From assembly GCA_016780775.1 (NCBI GenBank), contig JADHLI010000009.1, positions 1 to 64,000 of the forward strand: a stretch of 64,000 nt of DNA, written 5' to 3'. Position 1 is the first letter of the stretch. The number at the start of each line of letters is the position of its first letter. A model generated the notes under the pieces. It saw only the letters and a program-made list of their open reading frames with translations. It did no database searches and was not told the origin of the DNA. Below, piece after piece: positions 48,016 through 57,962 of the stretch. The DNA comes from Alphaproteobacteria bacterium. GTDB taxonomy: Bacteria; Pseudomonadota; Alphaproteobacteria; Puniceispirillales; Puniceispirillaceae. The position numbers were made by a program, and so were the translations under genes.

Positions 48016-49836
48016 ATGGAACTCAGACGATGGCAACAGGAAATCATTGATAGTTTCCCAGATATCCAGAAAGCGCATAGACGTTTTATCATTAAAGCGC
48101 CTACAGGCGCTGGTAAAACGGTTCTTGCCAGTGAGATTATTCGGCAATTTTATGCAGGCGAAAAGGTCATTGTTTTATGTCACCGCTTGGTTTTGCTAGA
48201 ACAGCTGGAACGCGCCCTAGCCCGCGAGCATAAAGTCTGTAAACTCAATCTGAACCATTCTGAAAAAGCCTTTGCTGATTACGATGTGCTGTTATCAACA
48301 AGCACCCGTGCACGTGATATTCTAGATGATGCGGTTGCGCAGGCAAAACTGATCATTATTGATGAAGCACACCGCGTTTCCCCGAACGGCACTGGCTATA
48401 AGCGCATTTTGGAATGCTTTATGGAAAAGGGACGTGATGATGCCCATCTTCTGGGGCTGACAGCTTCCCCTGAACGCCGCACAGCAGATCAGCGTGACCA
48501 GCTTAGCCTTGCCTTCGATGCCATTATTGATGGTGCGGATATGGAAAAGCTGTTCGAAGAAGGCATATTGGTGCGGCCACGCTATCGCCCACATTTTATC
48601 CATGATCTGGAACTTGCCTCCATTGATATTAGCTCTGGGGATTTCCCTGTTACCAAACTTGCACCCGCAATTATCAAATCTTCGATGATCAGCCATGCCT
48701 GCTCTATCTATTTAGAAGAGCGAGAAAAAGTAACACCGAAGCCGATATCTGCATGGTTCTGCCCAGATGTGACGGTCGCGGAAACAACAGTCGAAGCGAT
48801 AGAAGAGCTTGGCCTGTCGGTTAATCTGATAACAGCTAGCACGCCGATTAAAGAGCGGATGCAGATGCTATCTGCGCATGCTAGGGGTGAGGTAGAAGCG
48901 GTGGTATCAGTTGGTGTGCTTGCCGAAGGCTGGGACAACCCGCATTGTAATCTTATTGTGCATATGCGCCCAACCCTGTCCAAAGTGTTATGGGGGCAAT
49001 CAGTTGGTCGTGGTTTGCGTGCAGCAGAGGGTAAGGATACTTGCGTAGTTATTGATGTAAGTTCCAACTGGTCAACATTTGGGCCGGTTGAAAATTTACA
49101 ATGGAGCTTGTGGTCGCATCGCGGAATATATCTGCGCTATAAAAATAGGTTCCAATGGATAGCCCAGCAGCCGGTGGATGAGCAGCAAAGCTATTTCTTG
49201 TGTGATAACAAGCTAGAAAGTGGCCTTCGCTGCTCGCATATTTACCTGAAAGATAAATTCTCAGATACAGGTTGTCCGGTTTGTGGCTCTTACAGTGCTA
49301 TTGATATTCATAAAGAGCAGCGAATGGAAGATTCGGTCAATGATATTGGCCTACACCGCTTATTCTTTGAGCGTATTCCAGCCATCTATGAGGAAATGAA
49401 TAAAGATATTTGGCGTACGCTTGGACGTACCGCATGGACGGGGGCAGAGCGCGATGAGCTTATCTTCCTTGCTTTTTGTAAAGCTTTCAGCCTGGTTAGC
49501 GGCGTGCCATCTTCTTCTGATTCTGAGTTTTGGCATTATGCTTTACAAGGAGAGGCAGCTATCCGCCATTTCCTTGTTGAAAACAGGATACAGATAACAA
49601 AGGGTGAAGAGTTTGAGCATGCTGTGCTGGTGGATGGGCTTATGCATGGTAGGCGTATTCGTGCCTTGCAGGCAAATCACGGTATCCTGTTATGTGGAGA
49701 GCTGTTTGCAGAATGTTCAGAAGAAGAGCTGGAGCGTAAATATCAACGTGCCTTGCAAATCATTGAACGTTTGTCAGTAATGGGCTGCTCATCTCAGGAT
49801 AATCTACCTTACTTCAAGGCAAAGGATGTGGTTTAG
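48016..49836 (+). CDS. DEAD/DEAH-box SF2 helicase with a Cys-rich (zinc-ribbon-like) insert and uncharacterised C-terminus
   Basis: APTGAGKT, IIIDEAHRVSP, LLGLTASPERR, SVGRGLRAAEGKD; Cys cluster FLCDNKLESGLRCSHIYLKDKFSDTGCPVCGSY. Confidence 0.9.
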   Translation: MELRRWQQEIIDSFPDIQKAHRRFIIKAPTGAGKTVLASEIIRQFYAGEKVIVLCHRLVLLEQLERALAREHKVCKLNLNHSEKAFADYDVLLSTSTRARDILDDAVAQAKLIIIDEAHRVSPNGTGYKRILECFMEKGRDDAHLLGLTASPERRTADQRDQLSLAFDAIIDGADMEKLFEEGILVRPRYRPHFIHDLELASIDISSGDFPVTKLAPAIIKSSMISHACSIYLEEREKVTPKPISAWFCPDVTVAETTVEAIEELGLSVNLITASTPIKERMQMLSAHARGEVEAVVSVGVLAEGWDNPHCNLIVHMRPTLSKVLWGQSVGRGLRAAEGKDTCVVIDVSSNWSTFGPVENLQWSLWSHRGIYLRYKNRFQWIAQQPVDEQQSYFLCDNKLESGLRCSHIYLKDKFSDTGCPVCGSYSAIDIHKEQRMEDSVNDIGLHRLFFERIPAIYEEMNKDIWRTLGRTAWTGAERDELIFLAFCKAFSLVSGVPSSSDSEFWHYALQGEAAIRHFLVENRIQITKGEEFEHAVLVDGLMHGRRIRALQANHGILLCGELFAECSEEELERKYQRALQIIERLSVMGCSSQDNLPYFKAKDVV

Positions 49837-49939
49837 ATAAGCATAGCCACGCTGCAGTATGGCGATAAAGTAGATAAATTTTACAAGCCCATCTGGTTTC
49901 TATAAAACAAAAGCTGTGTAAAGCTGGAGATAGTTTAAG

Positions 49940-50596
49940 ATGACCTCTTCTAAGCCTGTTATTATTGCGCCTTCTGTGCTGGCTAGTAATTTTGCTGCTC
50001 TTGGACAGGAAATCGCAGATGTACATAAAGCAGGGGCGGACTGGATTCACCTTGATGTCATGGATGGGCAATTTGTTCCCAATCTGAGTTTTGGTGCGCC
50101 AATAATAAAGGCGGTTCGACAAAGCTGTGATGCATATTTTGATGCCCATCTGATGATTGAAGCGCCAGATCCGCTGCTTAGTGATTTTGCGCAAGCCGGA
50201 GTGCAGGGCATTACCGTGCATGTGGAAGCCTGTACACATCTAGACCGAACATTAAGCTATATTCGCGAGCTTGGATGTAAGGCAGGGGTAGCCCTAAATC
50301 CAGCTACGCCGCTTAGCACCGTTCAGCATTGTCTTGATAAGCTTGATCTATTGCTGGTGATGACCGTAAATCCAGGTTTTGGCGGCCAGCGTTTCATTGA
50401 TGCGATGCTATCAAAAATAGAGCAGGCCGCGTCTATGGTTGATGGGCGTGATATCCAGCTTCAGGTTGATGGCGGCATTACCGCAGACACAGCTCCAAAA
50501 GTTATTGCTGCAGGGGCTAATAATCTGGTAGCTGGCTCAGCCATCTTTGGGCCAGCACAGGGATATGCTGCGGCAATAACCGCTATTCGCGGCTAG
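49940..50596 (+). CDS. rpe: Ribulose-phosphate 3-epimerase
   Basis: IAPSVLASNFAALGQEI, WIHLDVMDGQFVPNLSFG, MTVNPGFGGQRFI, QVDGGI. Confidence 0.97.
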   Translation: MTSSKPVIIAPSVLASNFAALGQEIADVHKAGADWIHLDVMDGQFVPNLSFGAPIIKAVRQSCDAYFDAHLMIEAPDPLLSDFAQAGVQGITVHVEACTHLDRTLSYIRELGCKAGVALNPATPLSTVQHCLDKLDLLLVMTVNPGFGGQRFIDAMLSKIEQAASMVDGRDIQLQVDGGITADTAPKVIAAGANNLVAGSAIFGPAQGYAAAITAIRG

Positions 50597-50630
50597 TTTA
50601 TTTTTATTTTTATTTTTATTTTTATTTTTT
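50597..50630. repeat. Hexanucleotide tandem repeat (TTTATT)n between convergent rpe and trhO
   Basis: tttatttttatttttatttttatttttatttttt: A every 6 nt at 50600, 606, 612, 618, 624. Supplies the trhO stop codon. Confidence 0.95.
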
Positions 50631-51602
50631 CATGCTTTTTCCGCTTACAGGCTCTTTGCCTGACGGCTTGGCGCCAATATGGGCATCGCCGCGCCGCTTG
50701 GCTAGTTCTATCTGGCGTGCACGCTCTGAAAACCGGGCGCGCTGTGCTGGGGTGGTTTTGTCTATGCAATGCGGGCAGCTGACCCCGGCCATATAGGCAT
50801 TAGAGCTCATCTCCTCTTCGCTAAGCGGCATTTTACAGGCATGGCATAGCTCATATTTTCCGCGCTGCAGATTATGGTCTACTGCAACCCGGCTATCAAA
50901 GACAAAACACTCTCCCTCCCACAGGGATTGGCTTTGCGGGATATCTTCCAGATATTGCAGGATACCTCCTTTTAGGTGATAGACATCTTCAAAGCCTAGA
51001 TTTTTCATCAACGCCGTTGATTTCTCGCACCGGATACCGCCAGTACAATACATAGCCAGTTTTTTCGGGCGGTTCTCTTCTGGCAAGGCGGCTAGCTCTG
51101 CTGCCCACTCTGGAAATTCACGAAAGGTTTTCGTTAGCGGATTTACGGCCCCCTTAAACTGACCTATCGCAACCTCATAATCATTTCTGGTATCGACAAC
51201 CATGACATCTGGGTCAGATATCAGCGTGTTCCAATCCTTTGGATTTACATAAGTGCCTGCTTGTTCTGCCGGGTTAATGCCGTTAGCGCCCATCGTGACG
51301 ATCTCACGCTTTAGCCTAACTTTCATTCGGTGAAAGGGTGGTACTTCATGTACAGCAAATTTCAGCTCTGGGGCTCCAAAGATAGTCTTGGCCAGCAACC
51401 AGTCTAAAAAGCGATCCATATCGTTATAACGCCCAGATATAGTGCCGTTTAGCCCTTCCTCTGCGATAAGAAGTGTGCCCATTAACTGGCAAGTATCGCA
51501 TTTCTCGCGCAAGGCCTCTTGCCAACTGGTGATATCATCAACCTTAGTAAACTGGTATAGGGCTGCGACCACATAATGATTGGTTTTGGGTAGGTTATGC
51601 AT
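50622..51602 (-). CDS. trhO: tRNA uridine(34) hydroxylase / rhodanese-related sulfurtransferase TrhO
   Basis: MVVDTRNDYEVAIGQFKGAVNPLTKTFREFP, MYCTGGIRCEKSTALMKNLGFEDVYHLKGGILQYLED. Confidence 0.94.
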   Translation of the reverse strand: MHNLPKTNHYVVAALYQFTKVDDITSWQEALREKCDTCQLMGTLLIAEEGLNGTISGRYNDMDRFLDWLLAKTIFGAPELKFAVHEVPPFHRMKVRLKREIVTMGANGINPAEQAGTYVNPKDWNTLISDPDVMVVDTRNDYEVAIGQFKGAVNPLTKTFREFPEWAAELAALPEENRPKKLAMYCTGGIRCEKSTALMKNLGFEDVYHLKGGILQYLEDIPQSQSLWEGECFVFDSRVAVDHNLQRGKYELCHACKMPLSEEEMSSNAYMAGVSCPHCIDKTTPAQRARFSERARQIELAKRRGDAHIGAKPSGKEPVSGKSMKK

Positions 51603-51694
51603 CAGCTCACATCACTTAATAGTGGCAGTGTAAGGGCGTTAACAACGCCCCCTTGCATACATGAGCAGTCAGTTTTTATCAAGCAGGCGAGGGA

Positions 51695-52273
51695 CTATGA
51701 TGGGCTGTTTTGTGCAAGTGCCTCTTCTATCGCGCTACGGAATTTTGGACTATCTGGTTCGCTTACCGAAGAAAACCAGTCTGCAATTTGGCCATCGCGC
51801 CCTACTAGGAATTTATGGAAATTCCATTTTGGTTTGCCTAACATGCCAACTTGCGCCCCTGCCCATTTATAGAATTCATGTGCATCTGCGCCTTTGATAT
51901 CGGTGATAGCGGTCATTGGGAAATCGATGTCAAAGTTTACTTCACAGAATTGTTTTACCTCTGCTTCTGTATCTAATTCCTGACCCCCAAAATTATTTGA
52001 TGGAACGCCAATGACCACCAGCCCCTTATCCCGGTACGCAGACCAAAGGTTCTGTAAAGCGCTATATTGCCGTGTAAAGCCGCAGCGGGAAGCTGTGTTA
52101 ACAATCAACAGCACGCGGCCCTGATAGTCGGATAAATCGAGGTTAGCGCCTTCAATCGAAGGAAAACTAAAATCAAATGCGGAAACGCTCATCTGTTGCT
52201 GCCCTGCTAGTAGCGGTGCTGATGCCATTAAACCGGTTACACATAAAAGCGCAAAGAAAGCTTTTCTGAACAT
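51695..52273 (-). CDS. Glutathione peroxidase with predicted N-terminal signal sequence
   Basis: NTASRCGFTRQYSALQNLW, GVPSNNFGGQE, KWNFHKFLVGRDG. ATG at 52273 (MFRKAFFALLCVTGLMASAPLLAG) preferred over ORF start 52333. Confidence 0.9.
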   Translation of the reverse strand: MFRKAFFALLCVTGLMASAPLLAGQQQMSVSAFDFSFPSIEGANLDLSDYQGRVLLIVNTASRCGFTRQYSALQNLWSAYRDKGLVVIGVPSNNFGGQELDTEAEVKQFCEVNFDIDFPMTAITDIKGADAHEFYKWAGAQVGMLGKPKWNFHKFLVGRDGQIADWFSSVSEPDSPKFRSAIEEALAQNSPS

Positions 52274-52409
52274 GCTTAAGAGCCTCGGCGAAAAAAAGTT
52301 TATGAAAAATGGCGTATTGCGAAAAACAACCATCTATACGCTGTATGCTTGCAGTAAGATGCATGGCTGGCAAAAGAGGGGCTTAGCGGATGCGTATTAT
52401 CGGAGCGGT

Positions 52410-53543
52410 TTAATGTTTGGCGTGCCAGACGTCGGCTAGCCAATTTTCAAGCAGATGTGTGCCAGACAAGCCAAGTAAGCTATCGCGAAGCTGGCCAGGC
52501 AAGCCTGAAAGCCGCATAACCTGTCCTGTTAGACTGGCCTTGCTAGTGGTGGATTTTAGCTGACTGGCCCGCATAATAGCCATAGATCGCAGCGCATCAG
52601 ATAGCGCCTCTTCTTGCAGCTGTGCCTTTAGATAAGCAATATCAACAAAGCTCTGCCCGGCTCCTTGTGCTAGATGTGGCGGCATAATATGCGCAGCATC
52701 ACCTATCAATGTTACGTGCATTCGCCGCCAGCTAGCAGGCAAGCCATTTGAAAATAAAGGTAGCTTTACCCAATGCGGTGAGGCGTCCGCAACATATTTT
52801 AAAATCGGGTGAGGGGCTAGAAGCTGTGCCTGCCATTCAGGCCCAAGCTGTTCTGATGATGCGCAAAACACCATATTTATCCGCCTCTGGCCAGCCATGG
52901 GATAGCTTACAAAATGACAGCCATCGCCCAAGATAAGCTGTGTTTGCGTCCGGCTAAATAGACGTGGCAAGGCGTTTGCCTCAATGTCGCATCGCATCGC
53001 ATAATAAGGGGCTGCTTTAGCTGTTAGCTGGGCACCGCACACAAAAGAACGGCACAGCCCATTGACGCCGTCCGCACCAATAATTTCGTCCACATAGAGG
53101 GTTTGGCCATCTTCTAGCACTAACTCCATCTTGTCATTTGCGCGCGTGATGCTAAGAGCGGGACTTTCAATGCGTTCAACATTTTTTTGTCTGCCAAGTT
53201 TAGCCTCAATCGCCTGATAAAGGTCGCTGCGCCCGATACCGATATAAATCCGGTTTTGAGGGTGAGGAATTTCAGCTAATGCACGCCCATCACTCATTGC
53301 GGTGATAACAATATTATCCAACCGAACACCACTATCTAAGGCTGCATCATATAGACCAATGGCGCGCAAGGCTTCCAGCCCATTCGGCGCTAATTGCAAC
53401 CCACCAATAAGACGCGGCTTTGCACCGATCAGCAGAATATCATGTCGCTCGCCATTCTTATGCCCATATCTGTGTTGGGCAAGCATCAACCCGGCGGTGA
53501 TACCTGTTAGCCCTTGACCAATAATTGCAACTGTCTTTGTCAT
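52410..53543 (-). CDS. FAD-dependent monooxygenase (UbiH/VisC-like family)
   Basis: VAIIGQGLTGITAGLMLAQH, IIGADGVNGLCRSFV, LIGDAAHIMPPHLAQGAGQSFVDIAYL. Confidence 0.88.
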   Translation of the reverse strand: MTKTVAIIGQGLTGITAGLMLAQHRYGHKNGERHDILLIGAKPRLIGGLQLAPNGLEALRAIGLYDAALDSGVRLDNIVITAMSDGRALAEIPHPQNRIYIGIGRSDLYQAIEAKLGRQKNVERIESPALSITRANDKMELVLEDGQTLYVDEIIGADGVNGLCRSFVCGAQLTAKAAPYYAMRCDIEANALPRLFSRTQTQLILGDGCHFVSYPMAGQRRINMVFCASSEQLGPEWQAQLLAPHPILKYVADASPHWVKLPLFSNGLPASWRRMHVTLIGDAAHIMPPHLAQGAGQSFVDIAYLKAQLQEEALSDALRSMAIMRASQLKSTTSKASLTGQVMRLSGLPGQLRDSLLGLSGTHLLENWLADVWHAKH

Positions 53544-53744
53544 ATCCTGTTTGTTCTACCTTAAAACAAAGGTTGTTGTCTTTGATGAAATTTCGCGGTG
53601 ATGGTGACGATTATATGATTTCTGTCTGGTAAAATGTCTATCATCTCGGTATTACATAGGCACAAGCAGACAGATGCAAGCTGCAATGCTAAAAACAGAT
53701 GCGCTAGCTTCTGTCCTCACGCGTTAAAAAGGATGAGCAAGAAG

Positions 53745-54272
53745 ATGAATTTGGACAAAGTATCCGTTGGCAAAAACCCGCCTGAAGAAGTTAATGTTGC
53801 CATTGAAATTCCCGCACAATCTGCACCTGTAAAATATGAGCTGGACAAGGATTCAGGGGCGTTGTTGGTAGACAGGTTTTTGCATACGCCAATGCATTAC
53901 CCGGTCAATTACGGCTTTGTGCCGCATACCCTGTCAGATGATGGCGATCCGATTGACGCGTGCGTGCTAACCCCAATGCCGATTGTACATGGCTGTATTA
54001 TTGCAGCGCGCCCCATTGGCGTATTGATGATGGAAGATGAAAGCGGTGTAGATGAAAAACTACTCTGTGTGCCAGTAGATAAATTGCATCCTCTTTATAA
54101 GGATGTAAAATCCACTGATGATTTGCCAGCAATTATTCTTGAACAAATCGGTCATTTCTTTGAGCATTACAAAGACCTTGAAAAAACCAAATGGGTAAAA
54201 GTGCAAGGTTGGGAAGGCCCTGAAAAGGCCGCAGAAATGATCAAAGCCGCTATTGAGCGGGCAAAGGCATAA
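53745..54272 (+). CDS. ppa: Inorganic pyrophosphatase
   Basis: [61 protein letters not shown] opens at 53634, but [23 protein letters not shown] fits family starts. Confidence 0.95.
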   Translation: MNLDKVSVGKNPPEEVNVAIEIPAQSAPVKYELDKDSGALLVDRFLHTPMHYPVNYGFVPHTLSDDGDPIDACVLTPMPIVHGCIIAARPIGVLMMEDESGVDEKLLCVPVDKLHPLYKDVKSTDDLPAIILEQIGHFFEHYKDLEKTKWVKVQGWEGPEKAAEMIKAAIERAKA

Positions 54273-54282
54273 AGGCATTCTA

Positions 54283-55329
54283 ATGCAGCAATTGACCATC
54301 AGGCGTCCCGATGACTGGCATTTGCATCTCCGTGACGAGGTGGTCATGCAAGCCGTATTGCCGCATAGTTCTAGCTGGTGTGGGCGGGCAATTATTATGC
54401 CTAATCTTGTCCCGCCTGTAACCACCCCTGAAATGGCAGATAAATACCGCCAGCGTATCCTTGCTGCCCTGCCTGAAGGGCATAATTTCACGCCGTTGAT
54501 GGTGTTGTATTTAACCGAAGCAACCACACCAGCAGAGGTGCGCAAAGGTGCCTCTGATGGTATTGTGACGGCTGTAAAGCTGTATCCGGCCGGGGCAACA
54601 ACCAATTCAGATAGCGGTGTGCGTGATATTGAAAAGGTGATGCCTGTTTTAGAAGAAATGGCAGAGATAGGCTTGCCGTTACTTGTGCATGGCGAGGTAA
54701 CAGATAGCGACATTGATATCTTTGATAGAGAGGCTGTCTTTATTGAGCGTGTGCTGGCACCCTTGCGCAAAAGGCTGCCTGAATTGCGGATTGTTTTTGA
54801 GCATATCACTACCCGGCAGGCGGCTGAGTTTGTACTGGCAGGGGATGATAATCTGGGCGCAACCATTACCCCGCATCACTTGTTGATCAATCGCAATGCT
54901 ATTTTGGCAGGCGGCATAAAACCGCATTATTATTGTCTTCCTGTTGCGAAAAGAGAGAGTCATAGACTAGCTTTGCTAGAGGCAGTGTTAGCGGATACTA
55001 AAAAGGTGTTTTTAGGCACTGATAGCGCCCCTCATCTTGACCCTGCAAAATTGCAGCCTTGTGGCTGTGCTGGTATTTTCAATGCGCCAAATACACTTGC
55101 CTGTCTTGCCCAGCTCTTCGAAGCGCATGATGCGCTAGATAGGTTGGAGAATTTCACCTCTGTCTATGGTCCAGAATTCTATCGCCTTCCTGTTAATTCA
55201 GATACCATAACACTTATCCGGCATGATACTGCCCAGCCTGCAATAGCGCCTGTTGTTACAGAAGAGGGGCCGGTAACTGTTTTTGATCCGCAAATAGAGA
55301 TATTCTGGTCGATAGCAGATAATTGCTAA
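54283..55329 (+). CDS. pyrC: Dihydroorotase
   Basis: [56 protein letters not shown] 54283 chosen over upstream 54253, which overlaps ppa. Confidence 0.95.
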   Translation: MQQLTIRRPDDWHLHLRDEVVMQAVLPHSSSWCGRAIIMPNLVPPVTTPEMADKYRQRILAALPEGHNFTPLMVLYLTEATTPAEVRKGASDGIVTAVKLYPAGATTNSDSGVRDIEKVMPVLEEMAEIGLPLLVHGEVTDSDIDIFDREAVFIERVLAPLRKRLPELRIVFEHITTRQAAEFVLAGDDNLGATITPHHLLINRNAILAGGIKPHYYCLPVAKRESHRLALLEAVLADTKKVFLGTDSAPHLDPAKLQPCGCAGIFNAPNTLACLAQLFEAHDALDRLENFTSVYGPEFYRLPVNSDTITLIRHDTAQPAIAPVVTEEGPVTVFDPQIEIFWSIADNC

Positions 55330-55363
55330 ACAGGGTGCTGATTTTAAAAAGGAAAGGGTTTAG

Positions 55364-56056
55364 ATGATTTCCGTAAGCCTTACAGATAAAAAAATGATCG
55401 CTGCAGCAACAGCTTCTATGCTGTTAGAAATTGAAGCGGTGCATGTGAATGCTGACAAGCCTTTTATCCTTACATCAGGGGCAGCAAGCCCAGTTTATAT
55501 TGATTGCCGCAAGCTTATATCTTTCCCACGTATTCGCGCTGCCTTAATGGATTTTGGTATTTCTGTGCTGTCACAAGAAGCAGGTTTTGAAGCTTTTGAC
55601 AGTGTCGCAGGCGGCGAGACAGCAGGCATTCCTTTTGCTGCCTTTATGGCCGAACGCCTAGGTCTGCCGATGCAATATGTGCGCAAAAAGCCAAAGGGGT
55701 TTGGCCGCAATGCACAGATAGAAGGCCATTTGGTAGAAGATAGCCGGGTGCTGTTGGTTGAAGATTTGGCAACCGACGGCGGCAGTAAATTTATGTTTGC
55801 TGATGCCCTTCGTAAAGCAGGCGCACAATGCAATCATGTGTTTGTTGTTTTCTATTACGATATTTTTGCCCATGCCCGTGATGAAATGAAAGAAGCTGGC
55901 TTAGAATTGCATTATCTAGCAAGCTGGTGGGATGTGTTAGACCAGATTAAAAATAGTGATAAGTTTGATGATAAAACCTGTGCAGCAGTGGAAGCTTTCT
56001 TGCATGATCCAAAAGGGTGGTCTGCTGCCAATGGGGGCACAACAAACAAGGATTAA
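55364..56056 (+). CDS. pyrE: Orotate phosphoribosyltransferase
   Basis: [94 protein letters not shown]. Confidence 0.95.
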   Translation: MISVSLTDKKMIAAATASMLLEIEAVHVNADKPFILTSGAASPVYIDCRKLISFPRIRAALMDFGISVLSQEAGFEAFDSVAGGETAGIPFAAFMAERLGLPMQYVRKKPKGFGRNAQIEGHLVEDSRVLLVEDLATDGGSKFMFADALRKAGAQCNHVFVVFYYDIFAHARDEMKEAGLELHYLASWWDVLDQIKNSDKFDDKTCAAVEAFLHDPKGWSAANGGTTNKD

Positions 56057-57036
56057 ATAGGGCTGTGAGCGTCAATAAAGACAAAACAGATAAAATCATT
56101 ATTGATACAGACCCAGGCATTGATGATGCGATGGCCATTCATCTAGCCTTTGCAGATGCGCGTTTGGAGGTGCTAGCGCTTACGTCTGTTTTTGGCAATG
56201 TCTTCACAGAACAAGCTACCCGCAATGCCCTTGCCCTTGTGGAGCATGCTGGTAGCACCATTCCCGTCGCAGCAGGGGCGGCGCGTCCACGCAGCCAGAC
56301 GCCAAATGCGCCCTCTCATTATGTACATGGAAAAGAGGGTTTTGGTAATTTGCCAGCCCCTAGGCCAAAAGCCCAGCCTGATCCGCGCGAAGCGCCGCAG
56401 CTGCTGTCGCAGATGTGCCGCCAGCAAAGCGGTGAGATAATTTTGTGTCCAGTTGGCCCGCTTACCAATATCGCCGCGCTCCTAGATGCTGACCCAGATA
56501 TAGCCGCGCATGTGAAAAAGCTGGTTATTATGGGCGGGGCGGTATGGTGTCCGGGTAATGTCACTAATGTAGCTGAGGCCAATATCTGGAATGACCCACA
56601 TGCTGCAGACCGCGTTTTCGCCGCTGATTGGGATATTGATCTGATAGGGCTTGATGTCACTCAAAAAGTTACGTGTGTGCAAGATGATTTTGAAGGGCTA
56701 CGCCAGACCTCTCCCGATATTGGCGGCTTTCTGGCAGATATAACTAGCTTTTATATTGATTTTTATCATTCTGTGGTTGGCCAGCATGTTTGTATGATGC
56801 ATGACCCTTCGGCAGTCATTGCGGTCACAGATAGAGATGCATTTGAATTTCGTGAAGCGCCCCTGCGGGTTGTGTGCGAAGGTGATGAGATTGGCCGAAC
56901 CATAGCAGATATGCAGTGTGGGCGGCGGCCAGTTAATGTTGCGGCAGGTGTAGATAGTGCGCGGGTGCGTAAAATTTTTCTGGATATCTGCGCACAAGCT
57001 GACACAATGAGGAGTAGAAGAATTGCCGCTAGCTAG
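56017..57036 (+). CDS. Inosine/uridine-preferring nucleoside hydrolase
   Basis: [18 protein letters not shown] calcium-binding motif. The ORF as tracked overlaps pyrE; the true start is probably GTG 56065 ([18 protein letters not shown]). Confidence 0.93.
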   Translation: MVCCQWGHNKQGLNRAVSVNKDKTDKIIIDTDPGIDDAMAIHLAFADARLEVLALTSVFGNVFTEQATRNALALVEHAGSTIPVAAGAARPRSQTPNAPSHYVHGKEGFGNLPAPRPKAQPDPREAPQLLSQMCRQQSGEIILCPVGPLTNIAALLDADPDIAAHVKKLVIMGGAVWCPGNVTNVAEANIWNDPHAADRVFAADWDIDLIGLDVTQKVTCVQDDFEGLRQTSPDIGGFLADITSFYIDFYHSVVGQHVCMMHDPSAVIAVTDRDAFEFREAPLRVVCEGDEIGRTIADMQCGRRPVNVAAGVDSARVRKIFLDICAQADTMRSRRIAAS

Positions 57037-57114
57037 TCGAGCTTCTTTTCGTTTCTACTAAAGATATGAAGGCCAAATTTTAGGCAATAAAAAAGACAGA
57101 AATTGTTGGTTTAG

Positions 57115-57948
57115 ATGCATATTCAGAACGTTGATTATCAAGCAGATAATGCGCCGCAAGACCTTGCCCAATCCCTGCGCGAGACAGGCTTTGCGGTACT
57201 TAGCAACCATCCGATTACACCTGCGCGGATCCAGGCTATTTATACGAGCTGGGGCAATTTTTTTGCCTCTGAAGGCAAGCAGAATTATCTGCGCGACCCG
57301 ATACGCCAAGATGGCTATTTCCCGTTTAAGTCTGAGCATGCCAAAGATGCAGACGAAAAAGATTTAAAAGAATTTTTCCATATCTATCCATGGGGCCGTG
57401 TGCCAGAAAATTTGGCAGCAGAAACTAGAGCTTTTTATGCAGATTTAGTTGGCTTGGGTGTGGAGCTGCTTGGCTGGTTAGATGGCCAGTTGCCAGCTGA
57501 TATTTCAGGTAAATTAAGTGCGCCATTGCGTGAGATGATGACCGGGAGTGAGCAAAGCTTGCTCCGTATCTTGCATTATCCGCCAGTTGCAGAGGATGAG
57601 CGTTCTGCTGCGATTCGCGCTGCTGCGCATGAGGATATTAACCTTATTACATTGCTGGTAGCAGGATCTCAGCCCGGTTTGCAAGCTATGGATAATCAGG
57701 GTAGATGGCATGAAGTGCCGTGCGATCCTGGTATGATTACAATTAATAACGGGGATATGCTGGCGTTGGCGAGTGCTAATTATTTTCCCTCCACAACGCA
57801 CCGTGTTGTGAATCCAGGTGAAAATCCAAATCAATCACGCTATTCTATGCCTATGTTTTTACATCCACGTCCGGATGTAGAGCTAAAGCCAGCTTTTAGT
57901 GCAGATCAGTTTTTACAGGAGCGGCTCAAAGAAATCGGGCTAAAATAA
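57115..57948 (+). CDS. 2-oxoglutarate/Fe(II)-dependent oxygenase, isopenicillin N synthase-like family
   Basis: Fe ligands AAHEDINLITLL (HxD) and STTHRVVNP (distal H), followed by the RYSMP (RxS) 2OG-binding motif. Confidence 0.92.
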   Translation: MHIQNVDYQADNAPQDLAQSLRETGFAVLSNHPITPARIQAIYTSWGNFFASEGKQNYLRDPIRQDGYFPFKSEHAKDADEKDLKEFFHIYPWGRVPENLAAETRAFYADLVGLGVELLGWLDGQLPADISGKLSAPLREMMTGSEQSLLRILHYPPVAEDERSAAIRAAAHEDINLITLLVAGSQPGLQAMDNQGRWHEVPCDPGMITINNGDMLALASANYFPSTTHRVVNPGENPNQSRYSMPMFLHPRPDVELKPAFSADQFLQERLKEIGLK

Positions 57949-57962
57949 AATCAGGGAGAATG

